Assembly (NCBI GenBank): GCA_001544655.2 | Contig: FCOD02000002.1 | Location: 248,001-312,000 of the forward strand | Origin: Caballeronia turbans | Lineage (GTDB): Bacteria > Pseudomonadota > Gammaproteobacteria > Burkholderiales > Burkholderiaceae | DNA length: 64,000 nucleotides | Direction: 5' to 3' | Part shown: one piece after another, positions 56,288-64,000 of the stretch | Position numbering within the stretch: the stretch's first letter is position 1 | Layout of the letters: every line of letters begins with the position of its first letter | The notes under the pieces: generated by a model | Databases searched by the model: none | Seen by the model: the letters and a program-made list of their open reading frames with translations, nothing else | Told to the model about the DNA's origin: nothing | Position numbers and translations under genes: made by a program

Positions 56288-57325
56288 ATGGAAGCACTGG
56301 TTCTCGAAGAAGCAAGACGCATCAGCTTGCGTCCGTTCAGCTTGCCGCAGGTCGTGGGCCCGCGCGACGTGCGCATCAAGATTCATACGGTCGGGATTTG
56401 CGGCAGCGATATTCACTACTATCAGCATGGCCGCATCGGACCCTTCGTCGTGAACGAGCCGATGGTGCTCGGGCACGAGGCATCGGGCACGATCGTCGAA
56501 GTCGGCGAGGACGTAAAGCATCTGAAGGCGGGCGATCGGGTATGCATGGAGCCGGGCGTGCCGGACATGGAATCACGCGCATCGCGTGAAGGCCTGTACA
56601 ACCTCGATCCGAAAGTGCGCTTCTGGGCGACGCCGCCGGTAAATGGCTGCCTCGCGCCTTATGTGGTGCACCCGGCCGGCTTCACGTACAAGTTGCCGGA
56701 TAACGTGAGCTTCGCGGAAGGAGCGATCGTCGAGCCGCTGTCGATCGGTTTGCAGGCCGCGAAGAAAGCCGCGATCAAGCCGGGCGACGTGGCCGTCGTG
56801 CTCGGCGCGGGCACGATCGGCATGATGTGCGCGCTCGCCGCGCTCGCGGGCGGATGCAGCCGCGCGATCGTCTGCGATCTCGTGCAGGAGAAGCTCGACC
56901 TGATCGGCGGTGTGCAAGGTGTGACCCCCGTGAACATCCGCGACAGGCGTGCTCTCGATGTCGTGCATGAACTCACGGATGGCTGGGGCGCGGACATCGT
57001 GTTCGAGGCGAGCGGCAACGAGAAGGCGTTCGACGGCATCGTCGATCTGCTGTGCCCGGGCGGCTGCCTCGTGCTTGTCGGCATGCCGCAGCGCGCGATT
57101 GCGCTGGACGTGGTCGCGGTGCAGATCAAGGAGGCGCGGATCGAATCGGTATTTCGCTATGCAAATATCTTCCCGCGTGCGATTCAGTTGATCGCATCGG
57201 GCAGGCTCGATGTGAAGCCGTTCATCTCGCGCACGTTCCCGTTCGCGGAAGGCATCAAGGCGTTCGAGGAAGCGGCGAGCGGCGTGCCGACCGACGTGAA
57301 GGTGCAGATCGTCCTGGAAGAGTGA
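56288..57325 (+). CDS. Zinc-dependent polyol dehydrogenase (xylitol/sorbitol dehydrogenase type)
   Basis: 345 residues of the MDR family. [16 protein letters not shown] carries the catalytic zinc Cys, and [14 protein letters not shown] the zinc His-Glu; [17 protein letters not shown] is the Rossmann NAD site. The structural zinc cysteines are missing (the loop reads [17 protein letters not shown]), as in sorbitol dehydrogenases. The start at 56288 has AAAGGA 6 bases upstream; ATG at 56258 would add ten residues. It oxidises a polyol to a ketose. Confidence 0.85.
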   Translation: MEALVLEEARRISLRPFSLPQVVGPRDVRIKIHTVGICGSDIHYYQHGRIGPFVVNEPMVLGHEASGTIVEVGEDVKHLKAGDRVCMEPGVPDMESRASREGLYNLDPKVRFWATPPVNGCLAPYVVHPAGFTYKLPDNVSFAEGAIVEPLSIGLQAAKKAAIKPGDVAVVLGAGTIGMMCALAALAGGCSRAIVCDLVQEKLDLIGGVQGVTPVNIRDRRALDVVHELTDGWGADIVFEASGNEKAFDGIVDLLCPGGCLVLVGMPQRAIALDVVAVQIKEARIESVFRYANIFPRAIQLIASGRLDVKPFISRTFPFAEGIKAFEEAASGVPTDVKVQIVLEE

Positions 57326-57359
57326 GTTCGTCGTTCATATAACGAAAGGGAGACACGTC

Positions 57360-58433
57360 ATGGCCGATGCAGAGATGACAGCGATCGTATGCCGCGCGCC
57401 GAAGGACTATCGCGTCGAGCGCGTGCAGCGTCCGAGTGCTGCGAGAAACGAGCTCGTGATCCGCATCGCCGCCTGCGGCATCTGCGCGAGCGACTGCAAA
57501 TGCTGGTCGGGCGCGAAGATGTTCTGGGGCGGCCCGAATCCGTGGGTCAAGGCGCCGGTCATTCCCGGGCATGAGTTCTTCGGTTATGTCGAGGAGCTGG
57601 GTGAAGGCGCCGAAGCGCACTTCGGCGTGAAGAAGGGCGACCGCGTGATCGCCGAGCAGATCGTGCCTTGCGCGAAATGCCGCTATTGCAAGTCGGGCGA
57701 GTACTGGATGTGCGAAGTGCATAACATCTTCGGCTTTCAGCGCGAAGTGGCCGATGGCGGCATGGCCGAATACATGCGCTTTCCGCCGACGGCGATCGTG
57801 CACAAGATTCCCGATGGCATTTCGCTCGAAGACGCCGCGATCATCGAGCCGCTCGCATGCGCGATCCATACGGTAAATCGCGGCGATATCCAGTTGAGCG
57901 ACGTCGTCGTGATCGCGGGCGCGGGACCGCTCGGGCTGATGATGACGCAGGTGGCGCATCTGAAGACGCCGAAGAAGCTCGTCGTGATCGATCTCGTGGA
58001 CGAGCGTCTCGCATTGGCCCGCGAGTACGGCGCCGATATCACGATCAACCCGAAAACCGACGATGCGCTGGAGACGATCCGCTCGATCACCGATCGCTAC
58101 GGCTGCGACGTATATATAGAGACTACTGGCGTGCCGGCCGGTGTATCACAAGGGCTGGAACTGATTCGCAAGCTCGGCCGTTTCGTCGAGTTTTCGGTAT
58201 TCGGCGCGGATACGACCGTCGACTGGTCGATCATCGGCGATCGTAAGGAACTTGATGTCCGCGGTGCGCATCTCGGGCCGTATTGCTATCCGATCGCAAT
58301 CGATCTGCTCGCGCGCGGGCTCGTAACGTCGAAGGGCATCGTCACGCATGGCTTCACGCTGGACGAGTGGGACGAGGCCATCAAGATCGCGAATTCGCTC
58401 GACTCGATCAAGGTGCTGCTCAAGCCGAAATGA
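57360..58433 (+). CDS. Zinc-binding dehydrogenase, erythritol/L-threitol dehydrogenase-like
   Basis: 357 residues. CGICASDCKCWSGAKMFWGG holds the catalytic Cys and is unusual in having a Cys-rich tail; PVIPGHEFFGYVEELGEG carries the His-Glu ligands; PCAKCRYCKSGEYWMC is the four-cysteine structural zinc loop. Later blocks IAGAGPLGLMMT and FVEFSVFGADTTVDWSIIG match what I recall of erythritol/L-threitol dehydrogenases. Last gene of the polyol operon. Its substrate would yield erythrulose or a related ketose. Confidence 0.8.
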   Translation: MADAEMTAIVCRAPKDYRVERVQRPSAARNELVIRIAACGICASDCKCWSGAKMFWGGPNPWVKAPVIPGHEFFGYVEELGEGAEAHFGVKKGDRVIAEQIVPCAKCRYCKSGEYWMCEVHNIFGFQREVADGGMAEYMRFPPTAIVHKIPDGISLEDAAIIEPLACAIHTVNRGDIQLSDVVVIAGAGPLGLMMTQVAHLKTPKKLVVIDLVDERLALAREYGADITINPKTDDALETIRSITDRYGCDVYIETTGVPAGVSQGLELIRKLGRFVEFSVFGADTTVDWSIIGDRKELDVRGAHLGPYCYPIAIDLLARGLVTSKGIVTHGFTLDEWDEAIKIANSLDSIKVLLKPK

Positions 58434-58438
58434 TTGCG

Positions 58439-58804
58439 TCAGAACGGCACTTCGCCCACATGCCATAGCACGCCCGAAGGATCGAACACGAAGCCGACTT
58501 TCATTCCCCACGGTTGGATCGCGGGCGCGCGCGCTGGCTTGACGGTGAAGCGCTCGCTCAGTTCTTCGGGTTTCATTTCGCGCCACCACGCGTCGACATC
58601 GCGCACGAGCATTTGCAGCATGCAGTTTTCCGCGAACTCCTTCACGTAGAAGTTTTGCAGAATGAAGCTGAAGCTTTCGGCTTTGAGCATCGCGATGTCG
58701 TCGTCCTGATGCGTGACGCGAAAGCCCAGTGCTTCATAGAAGCGCCTGGACAACTCGAAGTCTCTGGCGGGAACGAATGGGCGCAGCGCGAGAAGTTGGT
58801 TCAT
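58439..58804 (-). CDS. VOC (glyoxalase/bleomycin resistance) family protein
   Basis: 121 residues. The pattern RPFVPARDFELSRRFYEALGF, then RDVDAWWREM and WGMKVGFVFDPSGVLWHVGE fits the vicinal oxygen chelate fold (betaalphabetabetabeta twice). The usual metal-binding His in the first strand is not obvious. Small, cytoplasmic, no known substrate. It converges with the polyol operon, 5 bases apart. Confidence 0.85.
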   Translation of the reverse strand: MNQLLALRPFVPARDFELSRRFYEALGFRVTHQDDDIAMLKAESFSFILQNFYVKEFAENCMLQMLVRDVDAWWREMKPEELSERFTVKPARAPAIQPWGMKVGFVFDPSGVLWHVGEVPF

Positions 58805-58888
58805 CGGGATGATTCAGTGAGATGGGAGGGCGTAGTGTACCGTCCCGCCCAATGGCCTCACGATGCCGATGAATGGGGCCGCGCTCGA

Positions 58889-60013
58889 TCATGAAAGCGA
58901 CACGCCCAGCAACTTGCCGAGGCCGAACGTGCAGCCTGCGGCGATCATCCCGATCAGCACTTGCCGCGTTGCCGAAAAGAGTGCGCTACGTCCATTAAAG
59001 AGCGATGTGAACATGCCGATACCCGCCAGTCCGAGCCCGCTCAAGACAATGCATTGCGCGATGCCCTCGGCGCCGCGCGCCCATAGAAACGCGATTCCCG
59101 GAATGATCGCGCCCACCGCGAACAACGTGAAAGATGCGAGCGCGGCGGTCCACGGATTGCCGCCAAGCTCGCGCGGATCGAGGCCGAGTTCTTCGCGCGT
59201 GAGCGTATCCAGCGCCTTGTCCTTGTCGCGCATGATCTGGGCGGCGACGCGCTTCGCTTCCGCGGCATCGATGCCCTTCGCCTGATAGATGAGCGCGAGC
59301 TCGTGACGCTCCGCATCGGGCATGTGGTCCAGCTCGTCTTTCTCTTTTGCGATTTGCGTGCGCGCGAGTTCGCGCGCGTTGGTCACGGAGAGCCACTCGC
59401 CCAGCGCCATCGATGCGGCCCCCGCCATGAGGCCCGCGAATGCGGTGAGAAGCACCGTCTTGCTGTCGCTGCCCGCGCCGGCGACGCCCATGATGAGGCA
59501 GAAGTTCGACACGAGGCCGTCGTTCGCGCCGAGCACGGCCGCCCGCAGATCATTGCCCGACGCCACGCCGCGATGCCACGATTCGGCCGCTGCGATCGCG
59601 CCTCCCTTGCTCAGACCTTTGCTGCGATTCGCCACGTCCTGAACGATATCCGCGTGATGCCATTCTTCCGCCGACATTTGCGCCGCATCGGGCTGTGCCG
59701 CGTACTTGTCGCGATCGGCCATTTCGTTTGCGGCGACGGAGCGCAACACGAAGTCCGGCCCGAACGCACGGGCCAGCGCGCGCATGATTCGTGTCTTCGC
59801 GCTGATGCGATGCGTTCGCACGGAGACGCCGTTCTCCCGCAACTTCGCGGCCCATATGTCGGCATGACGGCGCTCTGCCTCGGCCAGCTCCGCATACACG
59901 CGCCGTTTCCCTTCCTGCGTTTCTGCTTGCGCGAGCGTGTCGTAGAGCGCGGCGCTGTCGAGTTCGTCGGCGAGATTAGCCGTAAAGCGTTTGAGTTCGG
60001 TCTGGGACGCCAT
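58889..60013 (-). CDS. mbfA: MbfA-like iron exporter (rubrerythrin domain fused to VIT1)
   Basis: 374 residues. N-terminal ferritin-like/rubrerythrin domain (about 1-150) with carboxylate/His ligands in DELDSAALYDTL, AEAERRHADIW and AANEMADRDKY. C-terminal VIT1/CCC1 domain (about 155-374): AAVLGANDGLVSNFCLIMGV, GLMAGAASMALGEWLSV and four or five helices ending GKLLGVSLS. In alpha-proteobacteria such MbfA proteins export ferrous iron to avoid peroxide damage. A regulator is not adjacent. Confidence 0.88.
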   Translation of the reverse strand: MASQTELKRFTANLADELDSAALYDTLAQAETQEGKRRVYAELAEAERRHADIWAAKLRENGVSVRTHRISAKTRIMRALARAFGPDFVLRSVAANEMADRDKYAAQPDAAQMSAEEWHHADIVQDVANRSKGLSKGGAIAAAESWHRGVASGNDLRAAVLGANDGLVSNFCLIMGVAGAGSDSKTVLLTAFAGLMAGAASMALGEWLSVTNARELARTQIAKEKDELDHMPDAERHELALIYQAKGIDAAEAKRVAAQIMRDKDKALDTLTREELGLDPRELGGNPWTAALASFTLFAVGAIIPGIAFLWARGAEGIAQCIVLSGLGLAGIGMFTSLFNGRSALFSATRQVLIGMIAAGCTFGLGKLLGVSLS

Positions 60014-60129
60014 GACGTCACCTTTTATCGTTCGTCTCGATCATCCAAGAGTAAAGAGGAACGCCACGTCTTATATTGAATAACCCTACGACATGCGATG
60101 AGTGAGAATGGAATCGCGTCTCATCGTCG

Positions 60130-60696
60130 TCATTGTTTCGATGCAACCCGCTTGCGTTGCGACGGCAGCATGCGGGTCAGCGTTTCATCGTGCAACACGA
60201 ATTGATGAAACAGTGCCGCGCCGACATGCAAGCCTGCGAGCGCAAGCAGCACCCATGCGAAGACGCGATGCCAGTCACCGAGCGCGTGCCCGACGGGCGA
60301 TCCGGCGGGCGAGAGCGGCGGCATCGGAATGGAGGCGAGCAGCGTAACGGGCCAGTCGCGCGACGATGCATTGGCCCATCCCATCAACGGAACCGCGATC
60401 AGCAGCAGGTAGAGCAACCAATGCGTGTAGCGCGCGAGCGCGCGCAAGGGGGCGGGCAAATTGCCGGCCTCGGGCGGCGCGGGATGCACGCTGCGCCAGA
60501 GCAGGCGCACGAGGACGAGCAGCACGATCACGACGCCGACGCCCAGATGCCATGCGATCAAACCCACGGGCTTCGTGTCGCGATGCACGTCCGGCATCGC
60601 CCAGGCAAGCACATATTGAACGAGCAGCAGCAGGGCCGTGGCCCAGTGAAAGAGACGAGCGGGCGGGTTATAGACCGATGCGAATTCCTGGCGCAT
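60130..60696 (-). CDS. Cytochrome b561 family protein
   Basis: 188 residues, four hydrophobic helices. The haem-binding histidines appear as RLFHWATALLLLVQYVLAW and WHLGVGVVIVLL, YTHWLLYLLLIAVPLMGW, and WHRVFAWVLLALAGLHVGAALFHQF in pieces. These inner-membrane diheme proteins pass electrons from quinol, in some cases to superoxide. No signal of an operon partner. Confidence 0.9.
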   Translation of the reverse strand: MRQEFASVYNPPARLFHWATALLLLVQYVLAWAMPDVHRDTKPVGLIAWHLGVGVVIVLLVLVRLLWRSVHPAPPEAGNLPAPLRALARYTHWLLYLLLIAVPLMGWANASSRDWPVTLLASIPMPPLSPAGSPVGHALGDWHRVFAWVLLALAGLHVGAALFHQFVLHDETLTRMLPSQRKRVASKQ

Positions 60697-61010
60697 GACA
60701 TGTTTCTCCGACGAGACGAGACGAGGCGCGGTCGTGCAAATGCGACCGCAACCCTTGATGATGGGGACAAAATGCTTAGGCGAGCCTTAGCGCCTCGAAA
60801 GAAAGGGGCATCGACACGCCGAATTTCTGATGGGCGATGACCACTGGCCCTGCGGCATCGAAGTGAATCGCGCTACACTCGAAACCTTCCTGCGCGATCA
60901 TAACTCTCAAGTGTTGTCGAAACGCCGCTTGAGTGTCGAAGATGTCTTTCACCCGGCTTCGTTCGAAATGGCCAGGTTATAGCGCGCTTCTTACGACAAC
61001 GCATATCACG
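60697..61010. other. 314-base intergenic region before the chromate transporter pair
   Basis: Separates divergent genes. I see a small AGGCG/CGCCT hairpin near 60780-60797 and no clear promoter or gene. Confidence 0.35.
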
Positions 61011-61601
61011 ATGACTGCCCCCACCGCCGCCTCGTCGAGCGAAATGACCACGCCCGGCGTGCCGCCCGTGCCCACCTCGTTCGCGCTTTTCAAAGCTTTC
61101 TTTTTCATTGGCCTGACGGGGTTTGGCGGTGTGTTGCCGTGGGCGCGCCGCATGCTGGTGGAGCGTCTGGGCTGGCTCACGAGCCGTGAGTTCGCGGAGT
61201 TGTTGCCGCTCGCGCAATTACTGCCGGGGCCGAACGTCGCGAACATCGCGACCGTGCTCGGGCGGCAATATCGCGGCGCGAAAGGTGCGGCAGTCGCGGT
61301 GTTCGCGCTGTATCTCGCACCGACCATCATCACGATCGGGATCGGTTATGCGTATGCCCGATGGGGACATGCGCCGGTCACCGCACATCTCTTCGCGGGA
61401 CTCATGCCTGCTGCGACGGGGCTCGTCATCGCGACCGTGCTCAAGCTCGTGACGAGCTTGCCGCGTGGCGTGGCCAGCATCGTGCTCGTGGCCGCGACGT
61501 TCATCAGCATTGCGCTCATGAAGATTCCACTTCTTATCGTGCTTGCCGTGCTGGGGCCGCTCGGCACGATCACGATGCTACGGCGCGCGCAGAAGGATTA
61601 A
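61011..61601 (+). CDS. chrA1: Chromate transporter, first half (short-chain CHR)
   Basis: 196 residues, about six hydrophobic segments. The CHR motif LFKAFFFIGLTGFGGVLPWARRM and LLPLAQLLPGPNVANIATVLGR are visible, in pieces, near residues 27-90. Short-chain CHR proteins come as two adjacent genes of about 200 residues that together make the chromate (or sulfate) exporter. The start at 61011 is the first ATG with a Thr/Ala-rich N-terminus; an earlier in-frame ATG at 60933 has weaker support. Confidence 0.85.
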   Translation: MTAPTAASSSEMTTPGVPPVPTSFALFKAFFFIGLTGFGGVLPWARRMLVERLGWLTSREFAELLPLAQLLPGPNVANIATVLGRQYRGAKGAAVAVFALYLAPTIITIGIGYAYARWGHAPVTAHLFAGLMPAATGLVIATVLKLVTSLPRGVASIVLVAATFISIALMKIPLLIVLAVLGPLGTITMLRRAQKD

Positions 61602-61605
61602 TGCG

Positions 61606-62133
61606 ATGTGGAGCACGCTCGCCGATCTATTCGTGCATGGTTCGATCTGGTCGCTGCTCGCCGTCGGCGGCATGAATGCAACGCTCGCCGATATCCAGCG
61701 TTATGCAGTCGATACGCGTCATTGGGTCACGGGCGAGCAGTTCGTCACGTTCTTCTCGATCACGCAGGCCGCGCCGGGTCCGAACGGCATGGCGGTCGCG
61801 TTGATCGGCTTTCAGGCGGCGGGACTCTCCGGAGCACTCGTTTCGACGATCGCGAAGATCTTGCCTTCTTCGTTGATGGCCTATTTCGTGAGCGCATGGG
61901 TGGAGCGCAGGCAGGACTCGCGCATCGTCGCCGCGGTTCGCAAAGGACTCGCTCCGGTGACCGTGGGCTTGCTCGTATCGGCCGCTTATGTGTTTGCGCG
62001 CGAGACCGATGTGAACGTGTCGCGCGCGCTTTGCACGCTCGTGTGCGCAGCAGTCGCTTATCGCAGCAAGCTCAATCCGATCTATCTCGTCGCGGCGAGC
62101 GCTCTCCTCGGGCTGGCAGGCGTATTCGGCTGA
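61606..62133 (+). CDS. chrA2: Chromate transporter, second half (short-chain CHR)
   Basis: 175 residues. FFSITQAAPGPNGMAVALIGFQ is the matching CHR block of the second half, preceded by SLLAVGGMNATLADIQRYAV. It starts 4 bases after the first half, with AAGGA 9 bases upstream, so both are made together. The pair is probably a heterodimeric anion exporter; chromate itself is the family name, not a proven substrate. Confidence 0.85.
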   Translation: MWSTLADLFVHGSIWSLLAVGGMNATLADIQRYAVDTRHWVTGEQFVTFFSITQAAPGPNGMAVALIGFQAAGLSGALVSTIAKILPSSLMAYFVSAWVERRQDSRIVAAVRKGLAPVTVGLLVSAAYVFARETDVNVSRALCTLVCAAVAYRSKLNPIYLVAASALLGLAGVFG

Positions 62134-62143
62134 TAACCATTAC

Positions 62144-63148
62144 CTAGCCGGCAAGCGCCGCATCGACATCGACGATGATTTTGCCGCGCGCCGTGCCATC
62201 CAGCAGCGCCTCATAAGCACGCTCCGCGCTATGGAAATCGAAGCGTCGCGCATCGACGCGAGGCGCGAGCTTGCCCGCTTTGGCGAGCCGGGTCGCTTCG
62301 TACAACATCTCGCCATGATGCGCGCGATGCTGTCCCGTCAGTAGCGGATGCAGCGTGAACACGCCCGAATAACTCGCTTCGCGAAACGACAGCGGCGCGA
62401 GCGCATGCGTGCCCCATCCCAACGCGCTGACGACATGACCGAAGTGCTTCACTGCTGCGAACGATGCATCGAGTGAAGCGCCGCCGACGGTATCGACGAC
62501 GAGATCGAAGCCGGAGCCGTTCGTATGCCTGGCGACGTATTGCTCGACGCTCGTATTGCGGTAGTCGATCGGCGTCGCATCGAGGCTATGAATGAAGGCG
62601 TGATCGCGCTCGCTTGCGGTAGCGAACACATGTGCGCCGAGTGCGCGCGCGAGTTGCACGGACACGTGCCCCACGCCACCGGCTCCGCCTTGCACGAGCA
62701 CGGTTTGCCCAGCTTGCAATTTCGCGCGATCGACGATGCCCGCATAAGACGTGATGAACGCGAGCGGCAGGGCGGCCGCGTGGCGCATCGAAAGATTCGC
62801 GGGCTTATGCGCGAGAAGCGCGGCATCGACTGCGGCGTATTGCGCGAGCGAGCCCTGAATGCCGCCGACTCCGCCGGTCATGCCGTACACCGCATCGCCC
62901 GGCTTGAATGCATCGACGCCTGCACCGACTGCTTCGACGACACCGGCCATATCGATGCCGAGCACGAGCGGCAAGGGATGTTTTGCATGTGCCGCGGCGC
63001 CCGCGCGAATCTTGGTGTCGAGCGGATTGAGCCCGCTCGCGGCGATACGCACGAGTACTTGTCCCGGGCCCGCTGCGGGACGATCGATTGCGACGAGTTC
63101 GAGCGGGCCGTTGTGACGATCGAGAATGAGGGCTTGCATGGTGGACAT
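62144..63148 (-). CDS. Zinc-independent quinone oxidoreductase (MDR family)
   Basis: 334 residues. GLNPLDTKIRAG and LPLVLGIDMAGVVEAVGAGV in the N-terminal GroES-like part, then VLVQGGAGGVGHVSVQLARALGA as the NADPH-binding block. There are no zinc cysteines. The family reduces quinones or enones with NADPH. GGAG is 6 bases before the ATG. It diverges from the frameshifted LysR gene, which may have controlled it. Confidence 0.88.
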   Translation of the reverse strand: MSTMQALILDRHNGPLELVAIDRPAAGPGQVLVRIAASGLNPLDTKIRAGAAAHAKHPLPLVLGIDMAGVVEAVGAGVDAFKPGDAVYGMTGGVGGIQGSLAQYAAVDAALLAHKPANLSMRHAAALPLAFITSYAGIVDRAKLQAGQTVLVQGGAGGVGHVSVQLARALGAHVFATASERDHAFIHSLDATPIDYRNTSVEQYVARHTNGSGFDLVVDTVGGASLDASFAAVKHFGHVVSALGWGTHALAPLSFREASYSGVFTLHPLLTGQHRAHHGEMLYEATRLAKAGKLAPRVDARRFDFHSAERAYEALLDGTARGKIIVDVDAALAG

Positions 63149-63248
63149 CGTCGACTCCGGAAAGGTTGAAGGCTGATGGCAGTGCGCCCATACTCGGCCA
63201 TGCACCCAAGCATGTAAATCGACAGAGTCGCACGATGATCATACGAAA

Positions 63249-64000
63249 ATGAATGGGCCAAATCTCGAATGGAGTGACGTTCGCATCTTTCTTGCGATAG
63301 CGCGCAGCGGCACGCTCGGCGCGGCCGCAAGAATGATCGGCCAAACCAACCGACGATGGGGCGGCGACTGCGCGCGCTTGAAGAATCGCTGGGTCACGTG
63401 CTTTTCCAGCGTACGCGCGACGGCTTCGTGTTGACCGACGAAGGCGCGGCCGTGCTGTCGTATGCCGAACGCATGGACGAAGAGGCGCTCAGCTTCACGC
63501 GCGCGCTCGCGGGACAGGATGCGAAGCTCACGGGTGTGCTGCGAGTGTCATCGTCGGACTGGTTCGGCGTGCATGTGCTTACACCGATATTCGCGCGCTT
63601 TCTCGCGAAACATCCCGAGGTATCGATCGAACTCGTCACCGATGCGCGGCGCTATAACCTCGCGCGACGCGAAGCCGATCTCGTGTTTCGAATCACGCCC
63701 TTCGACGAACCCGACGTCATACAGCGCAAGCTCATGCATATCGATTACGCGTTATATGGACGTGCCGATCTGACATCGCCCAAAGCGGGTGACGGAAAAG
63801 GGCAGACGCTCATCAGCATGGATAGCGCATTCGATCAGTTGCCGGATGTGCTTTGGGTAAAGCGCATGTTGCCCAACGCGAAGATCGTTTTCGGCAGCAA
63901 TAATCGCGACGCGCAAGCGCAAATGTGTGCACAAGGTACGGGCTACGCGGTTTTGCCATGCCCGCTAGGCGATGGCGACGCGCGCCTGGCTCGCTTCGAT
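63249..64000 (+). pseudogene. LysR family regulator with a one-base frameshift, truncated by the window end
   Basis: The start encodes MNGPNLEWSDVRIFLAIARS and GTLGAAARMIGQ, a LysR HTH. At about 63345-63346 one base seems missing: the ATG frame runs into unrelated sequence and stops at 63434, while from 63347 the next frame reads QPTMGRRLRALEESLGHVLF, then QRTRDGFVLTDEGAAVLSYA and a good effector domain to the window end. Either a real mutation or a sequencing/assembly error. Divergent from the quinone oxidoreductase. Confidence 0.8.

Noticed and set aside
1-64000. tRNA, rRNA, CRISPR arrays, insertion sequences and prophage genes
   Set aside because: None seen: no cloverleaf-like sequence, regular repeat array, transposase or integrase pattern was recognised by eye.

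Overview
The window is high-GC DNA with dense coding, many short overlaps and long accidental antisense reading frames. Gene content points to a beta-proteobacterium of the Burkholderia/Paraburkholderia/Caballeronia group: DUF4148, OmpC-type trimeric porin, Tat-type HiPIP, AcoD-DUF779 pair, several LysR/GST/SDR genes and two complete sugar or polyol ABC operons. I see no rRNA, tRNA, insertion sequence, prophage or CRISPR. The stretch looks like accessory-rich chromosome or chromid sequence, but the replicon cannot be told from the sequence.

Layout. 1-3.6 kb: end of a DUF2817 gene, an EEP-family phosphatase/nuclease, a DUF4019 protein, a HiPIP and a 39-residue membrane protein. 3.5-7.6 kb: an OFA-type MFS antiporter with its 45-residue small subunit, divergent from an acetaldehyde dehydrogenase (acoD) and DUF779 gene that carry a candidate sigma-54 promoter with an upstream palindrome. 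7.6-12.4 kb: acyl-CoA synthetase plus enoyl-CoA hydratase, two GSTs and a flavodoxin-fold quinone reductase divergent from a LysR regulator. 12.4-17.8 kb: LysR, porin, a HAD phosphatase with aldose epimerase, and DAHP synthase. 17.9-22.7 kb: a 1,624-residue hybrid sensor kinase with two kinase cores and three receiver domains. 22.9-25.3 kb: a relic of a ModA-like binding protein, a small DUF6723-like protein and a ProP-type MFS transporter with a clear terminator.

25.4-33.1 kb: a ytfQ-ytfR-ytfT-yjfF type (galactofuranose class) ABC operon, its LacI regulator and, divergently, a phytanoyl-CoA dioxygenase-type enzyme translationally coupled to a second aldose epimerase. Three related AT-rich motifs flank this regulon. 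33.1-34.4 kb: three small proteins, two of them secreted. 34.5-37.2 kb: a radical SAM DNA modification/repair protein and a UdgX-type uracil-DNA-binding protein, coupled by a TGATG overlap under a near-perfect LexA box. 37.2-44.1 kb: SDR, DUF4410 lipoprotein, cardiolipin synthase-like PLD enzyme, MHYT-GGDEF-EAL protein, then an orphan ParA-type ATPase with an overlapping small partner gene interrupted by an in-frame amber codon. 44.1-49.7 kb: DHA2 efflux pump and divergent MarR, a DUF4148 protein, an exported M60-type metallopeptidase and an EAL protein. 50-58.4 kb: a polyol ABC importer with a SorC regulator and three dehydrogenases, one resembling erythritol/L-threitol dehydrogenase. 58.4-64 kb: VOC protein, MbfA-like iron exporter, cytochrome b561, a split chromate transporter, a quinone oxidoreductase and a frameshifted LysR gene that runs off the window.

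The most rewarding places to look again are the LexA-controlled radical SAM-UdgX operon, the ParA plus amber-interrupted partner pair, and the galactofuranose-type operon with its dioxygenase. Function calls rest on reading the proteins by eye; no database search was possible.
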